Shown here: one piece after another, positions 6,951-9,021 of the stretch
Position numbering within the stretch: position 1 is the first letter of the stretch
How the letters are laid out: each line of letters begins with the position of its first letter
Assembly: GCA_035627375.1 (NCBI GenBank)
Contig: DASPLX010000019.1
Coordinates: forward strand, 1-9,021
Reading direction: 5' to 3'
Source of the DNA: DASPLX01 sp035627375
GTDB lineage: Bacteria; Pseudomonadota; Gammaproteobacteria; Burkholderiales; Burkholderiaceae_D
Length of the DNA stretch: 9,021 nucleotides
Notes under the pieces: generated by a model
The model's database searches: none
What the model saw: only the letters and a program-made list of their open reading frames with translations
Told to the model about the DNA's origin: nothing
Made by a program: the position numbers and the translations under genes

Positions 6951-8150
6951 TCAGCGCCGGGCCGCGCGCGGCAGCAGCAACAGCACCGAGAGCGCCGCGA
7001 ACAGCGCGCCGGCATGGAAGGTCGCCGGCGCGCCGTGGCTGTCCCACAGCCAGCCGGCCAGCGCGCTGGCGATCAGCATGGCGAGACCGGAGACGAGATT
7101 GAACATGCCGAAGGCCGTGCCCCGCATGTCGGCCGGCGCGATATCCGCCACCATGGTCGCCAACAGGCCTTGCGTCGCCGCCATGTGCAGACCCCAGCAG
7201 ACCAGTCCCGCCCCGAGCCAGAGCGGGTCGCCGCTCCATGCCAACAGCAGGTCGGCGGTTATCAGCGGCAGGATGCCGAGGGCGAGCAGCCGGTCGTGGC
7301 GCATGCGGTCGGCCAGCTTGCCGAACGGATAGGCGCCGGCGGCATACACGACATTCATCACGATCAGCGCCAGCGGCACATAGGCCAGGGCGACGCCGCC
7401 TTGCTGGGCGCGCAGCACCAGGAAGGCTTCGGAGAAGCGGGCCAGCGTCAACGCGGCGCCGATCGCGACCACCCACCAATACGCGGCCTGAAGGCGGGAC
7501 AGCGCGGCGCGCGAGATCGGGAAGCCGCGCCCATTCCCGTCGCCGCGGCCGGCGGATGCCGGTTCGCGCACGCCGAAAACGAGAATCGCGAACGAGGCGA
7601 CAGCGGGAATCACGGCCACCCAGAACACGGCGCGAAAGTCGTTGTCCCATAGCAGCATCAACCCCATCGCCAGCAACGGGCCGGCGAAGGCGCCGACCGT
7701 GTCGAGCGATTGCCGCAGGCCGAACGCGGCGCCGCGGATCGCCGTCGGCGTGACGTCGGCGATCAAGGCATCGCGCGGTGCGCCGCGTATTCCCTTGCCG
7801 ATGCGGTCGACGAAGCGCGCGGCGAAGATCCAGCCGACGCCGCCGGCCAGCGCGAACATCGGCTTGGTTGCCGCCGCCATGCCGTAGCCAAGCCCGGCCA
7901 GCCATTTGCGCTTGCCGAGGTAATCGCTCAGCGCGCCGGAGAACACCTTGACGATCAAGGCGGTCGCCTCGGCAGCGCCCTCGATGACGCCCACGGCGGT
8001 GGCGCTGGCACCGAGCACGGTCACCATGAACACCGGCAGCAAGCCGTGAATCATCTCCGAGGAAAGGTCCATCAGCAGGCTGACGAAACCCAGCATCCAG
8101 ACGGTACGTGGAATGCGGTGGTCCGAGGCGGTGGAATCGGCGGTCGGCAT
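6951..8150 (-). CDS. MFS transporter, 12-helix type, substrate unknown
   Basis: This is a 399-residue inner-membrane secondary transporter, probably proton-driven. Hydrophobic segments fit 12 membrane helices, with a polar Gly/Arg-rich central loop at about residues 196-216 between the two six-helix halves. The MFS motif A loop is GALSDYLGKRK (72-82), with a weaker copy GKLADRMRHDR in the second half (277-287). Other conserved-looking elements are the acidic DLSSE in helix 1 (28-32), which could take part in proton or substrate coupling, and DRIGKGIRGAPRDALIAD (115-132), a signature of one MFS subgroup annotated only generally. The start at 8150-8148 has GGA 5 nt upstream on the minus strand. 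A possible extended -10 element (TGCTAGAGT) lies at about 8177-8185. The gene converges with the cyclophilin gene and diverges from the diiron gene, so it is probably monocistronic. No adjacent regulator hints at a substrate; efflux is a guess. Confidence 0.9.
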   Translation of the reverse strand: MPTADSTASDHRIPRTVWMLGFVSLLMDLSSEMIHGLLPVFMVTVLGASATAVGVIEGAAEATALIVKVFSGALSDYLGKRKWLAGLGYGMAAATKPMFALAGGVGWIFAARFVDRIGKGIRGAPRDALIADVTPTAIRGAAFGLRQSLDTVGAFAGPLLAMGLMLLWDNDFRAVFWVAVIPAVASFAILVFGVREPASAGRGDGNGRGFPISRAALSRLQAAYWWVVAIGAALTLARFSEAFLVLRAQQGGVALAYVPLALIVMNVVYAAGAYPFGKLADRMRHDRLLALGILPLITADLLLAWSGDPLWLGAGLVCWGLHMAATQGLLATMVADIAPADMRGTAFGMFNLVSGLAMLIASALAGWLWDSHGAPATFHAGALFAALSVLLLLPRAARR

Positions 8151-8248
8151 GGGAGTCCAAGCTAAGGCGACGGCTTACTCTAGCAAGAAAGGCCGGCCGG
8201 AAGCGAACGCGTAGCGCGCCGCGCCGGCGCGCCGCCGCAGCAAATGGC

Positions 8249-8257
8249 TGTGGATAA
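8249..8257 (-). promoter_or_regulatory. perfect consensus DnaA box
   Basis: The plus strand reads TGTGGATAA, so the minus strand reads TTATCCACA, the strict high-affinity DnaA-binding 9-mer. It sits in the 157-bp divergent gap, about 11 bp upstream of the extended -10 element of the diiron gene, inside an AT-rich patch. I see no second box or origin-like cluster nearby, so this is not an origin of replication. DnaA also acts as a transcription factor at isolated boxes, so a regulatory or DnaA-titrating role is possible. The match is seen; any binding is inferred. Confidence 0.5.
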
Positions 8258-8267
8258 TTGATTTTAT

Positions 8268-8276
8268 TGGTAGAAT
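8268..8276 (+). promoter_or_regulatory. extended -10 promoter of the diiron protein gene
   Basis: TGGTAGAAT fits the extended -10 pattern TGnTATAAT with one mismatch, in an AT-rich patch ending the divergent gap. It would give a leader of about 25 nt containing GAAGG (8295-8299), a ribosome-binding site 8 nt before the ATG at 8308. The -35 position (around 8248-8253) is poor and overlaps the DnaA box. Confidence 0.45.
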
Positions 8277-8307
8277 CAACGACTTAACTCACTCGAAGGC
8301 AATAAAA

Positions 8308-9021
8308 ATGCTGTATCCGGAACTCTTCAAATCTCTAGAACAAGTCCGCTGGAACATGGAAAAAGACATCGAATGGAATAAGTTCGATGCCTCCAAGCTC
8401 AGCGACGAGCAGGCGCAAACCATCAAGATGAATGCGATCACGGAATGGTCCGCATTGCCGGCGACGGAAATGTTCTTGCGCGACAACCGCGGCGACAGTG
8501 ATTTTTCCGCCTTCATGTCGGTGTGGTTCTTTGAAGAGCAGAAGCATTCGCTGGTATTGATCGAATACCTGCGCCGCTTCCGTCCGGATCTCGTGCCGAC
8601 CGAAGAAGAATTGCACAACGTGCGCTTCGAATTCGACCCCGCGCCGCCGCTGGAAACCCTCATGCTCCACTTCTGCGGCGAAATCCGCCTGAACCATTGG
8701 TACCGCTGCGCTTCCGAGTGGCATACCGAGCCGGTCATCAAGCAGATCTACCGCATCATCAGCCAGGACGAAGCCCGCCACGGCGGCGCCTACCTGCGCT
8801 ACATGAAGCGGGCCATCAACAACTTCGGCCTGGAGGCCAAGGCGGCGTTCGCCAAGGTCGGCGTGCTGATGGCCAGCGCGCGCCGCACCGCGCAGGCACT
8901 GCACCCGACCAACCTGCACGTGAACAAGTCGCTGTTCCCGCGCGACACCATCCAGAGCCGCCTGCCCAACCCCGAATGGCTGGAGCACTGGCTGGACAAG
9001 CAGATCAACTTCGACGCGGTG
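8308..9021 (+). CDS. diiron ferritin-like / acyl-ACP desaturase-like protein, partial at the C-terminus
   Basis: The frame is open from ATG at 8308 to the window edge, giving 238 residues with no stop. All six expected diiron ligands can be placed: Glu46 in ITEWSALP, Glu77 and His80 in FFEEQKH, Glu125 in GEIRLNH, Glu155 and His158 in DEARH. Spacing resembles soluble stearoyl-ACP desaturases, where the equivalents lie in ITEEALP, EENRH and DEKRH, and Thr45-Glu46 aligns with plant Thr104-Glu105. It is therefore probably a cytoplasmic oxygen-dependent diiron enzyme of the type 2 fatty-acid-desaturase group. Related bacterial proteins are often labelled only ferritin-like, and a desaturase reaction is not proven. 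The first ~60 codons include several AT-ending codons (TTT, TTA-like TTG, GAA), slightly less GC-biased than the rest. GAAGG 8 nt upstream supports the start. The electron donor is not encoded in view. The gene is divergent from the MFS gene and has its own promoter. Confidence 0.85.
   Translation, partial: MLYPELFKSLEQVRWNMEKDIEWNKFDASKLSDEQAQTIKMNAITEWSALPATEMFLRDNRGDSDFSAFMSVWFFEEQKHSLVLIEYLRRFRPDLVPTEEELHNVRFEFDPAPPLETLMLHFCGEIRLNHWYRCASEWHTEPVIKQIYRIISQDEARHGGAYLRYMKRAINNFGLEAKAAFAKVGVLMASARRTAQALHPTNLHVNKSLFPRDTIQSRLPNPEWLEHWLDKQINFDAV

Noticed and set aside
6000..7652. A 550-codon plus-strand frame overlapping the cyclophilin and MFS genes
   Set aside because: It is a shifted-frame shadow of the cyclophilin gene running into the antisense of the MFS gene, of low complexity and without domains.
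3814..8160. A 1448-codon open frame on the minus strand opposite the dcp and cyclophilin genes and out of frame with the MFS gene
   Set aside because: It is a by-product of strong G/C third-position bias. Its translation is a low-complexity Arg/Ala/His/Gly-rich mix with no domain, and it overlaps three genes with clear family motifs.
8220..8231. The 12-bp palindrome CGCGCCGGCGCG between the MFS and diiron genes
   Set aside because: Alternating G/C palindromes arise readily in GC-rich DNA; it has no loop or T tract and no obvious place in either promoter.
1..9021. Search for a defence system, toxin-antitoxin pair, prophage, insertion sequence, CRISPR array, tRNA or riboswitch
   Set aside because: No direct repeat array, transposase, integrase, cloverleaf-like sequence or known aptamer was recognised; all long coding regions belong to ordinary metabolic, transport or sensing families.

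Overview
The window is a GC-rich stretch of bacterial chromosome carrying seven intact or edge-cut protein genes and no RNA gene, mobile element or CRISPR array that I could recognise. The gene set suggests a betaproteobacterium of the order Burkholderiales, possibly Oxalobacteraceae: a carA gene behind a Tsr-type chemoreceptor, a signal-peptide-bearing Dcp peptidase, and an acyl-ACP-desaturase-like diiron protein, all with strong G/C preference at third codon positions. The family placement is inference from general resemblance and was not tested by a search.

Layout. The left part is on the minus strand: carA (carbamoyl-phosphate synthase small subunit, C-terminus cut by the window edge), preceded on the same strand by a methyl-accepting chemotaxis protein gene. 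A 316-bp AT-richer intergenic region follows, with a 12-bp perfect palindrome and a plausible promoter for the chemoreceptor. The plus strand then carries a GNAT acetyltransferase, a dcp-like peptidyl-dipeptidase with an apparent signal peptide, and a divergent exported cyclophilin-type peptidyl-prolyl isomerase. The cyclophilin gene converges with a minus-strand MFS transporter gene, with only 2 bp between the stop codons. After a 157-bp divergent intergenic region, which holds a perfect consensus DnaA box and an extended -10 promoter, a plus-strand diiron ferritin-like/acyl-ACP-desaturase-like gene runs off the right edge.

Working together. Dcp and the cyclophilin both appear to be exported and lie 84 bp apart on one strand, so they may form a small periplasmic protein-turnover and folding unit. 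CarA belongs to arginine/pyrimidine biosynthesis, with carB expected just beyond the left edge. The chemoreceptor, acetyltransferase, MFS transporter and diiron protein show no obvious joint pathway.

The region reads as ordinary core or near-core chromosome. I found no convincing new multi-gene system. The points most worth a second look are regulatory (DnaA box, palindrome, hairpin touching the carA ribosome-binding site) and the unusual cyclophilin.
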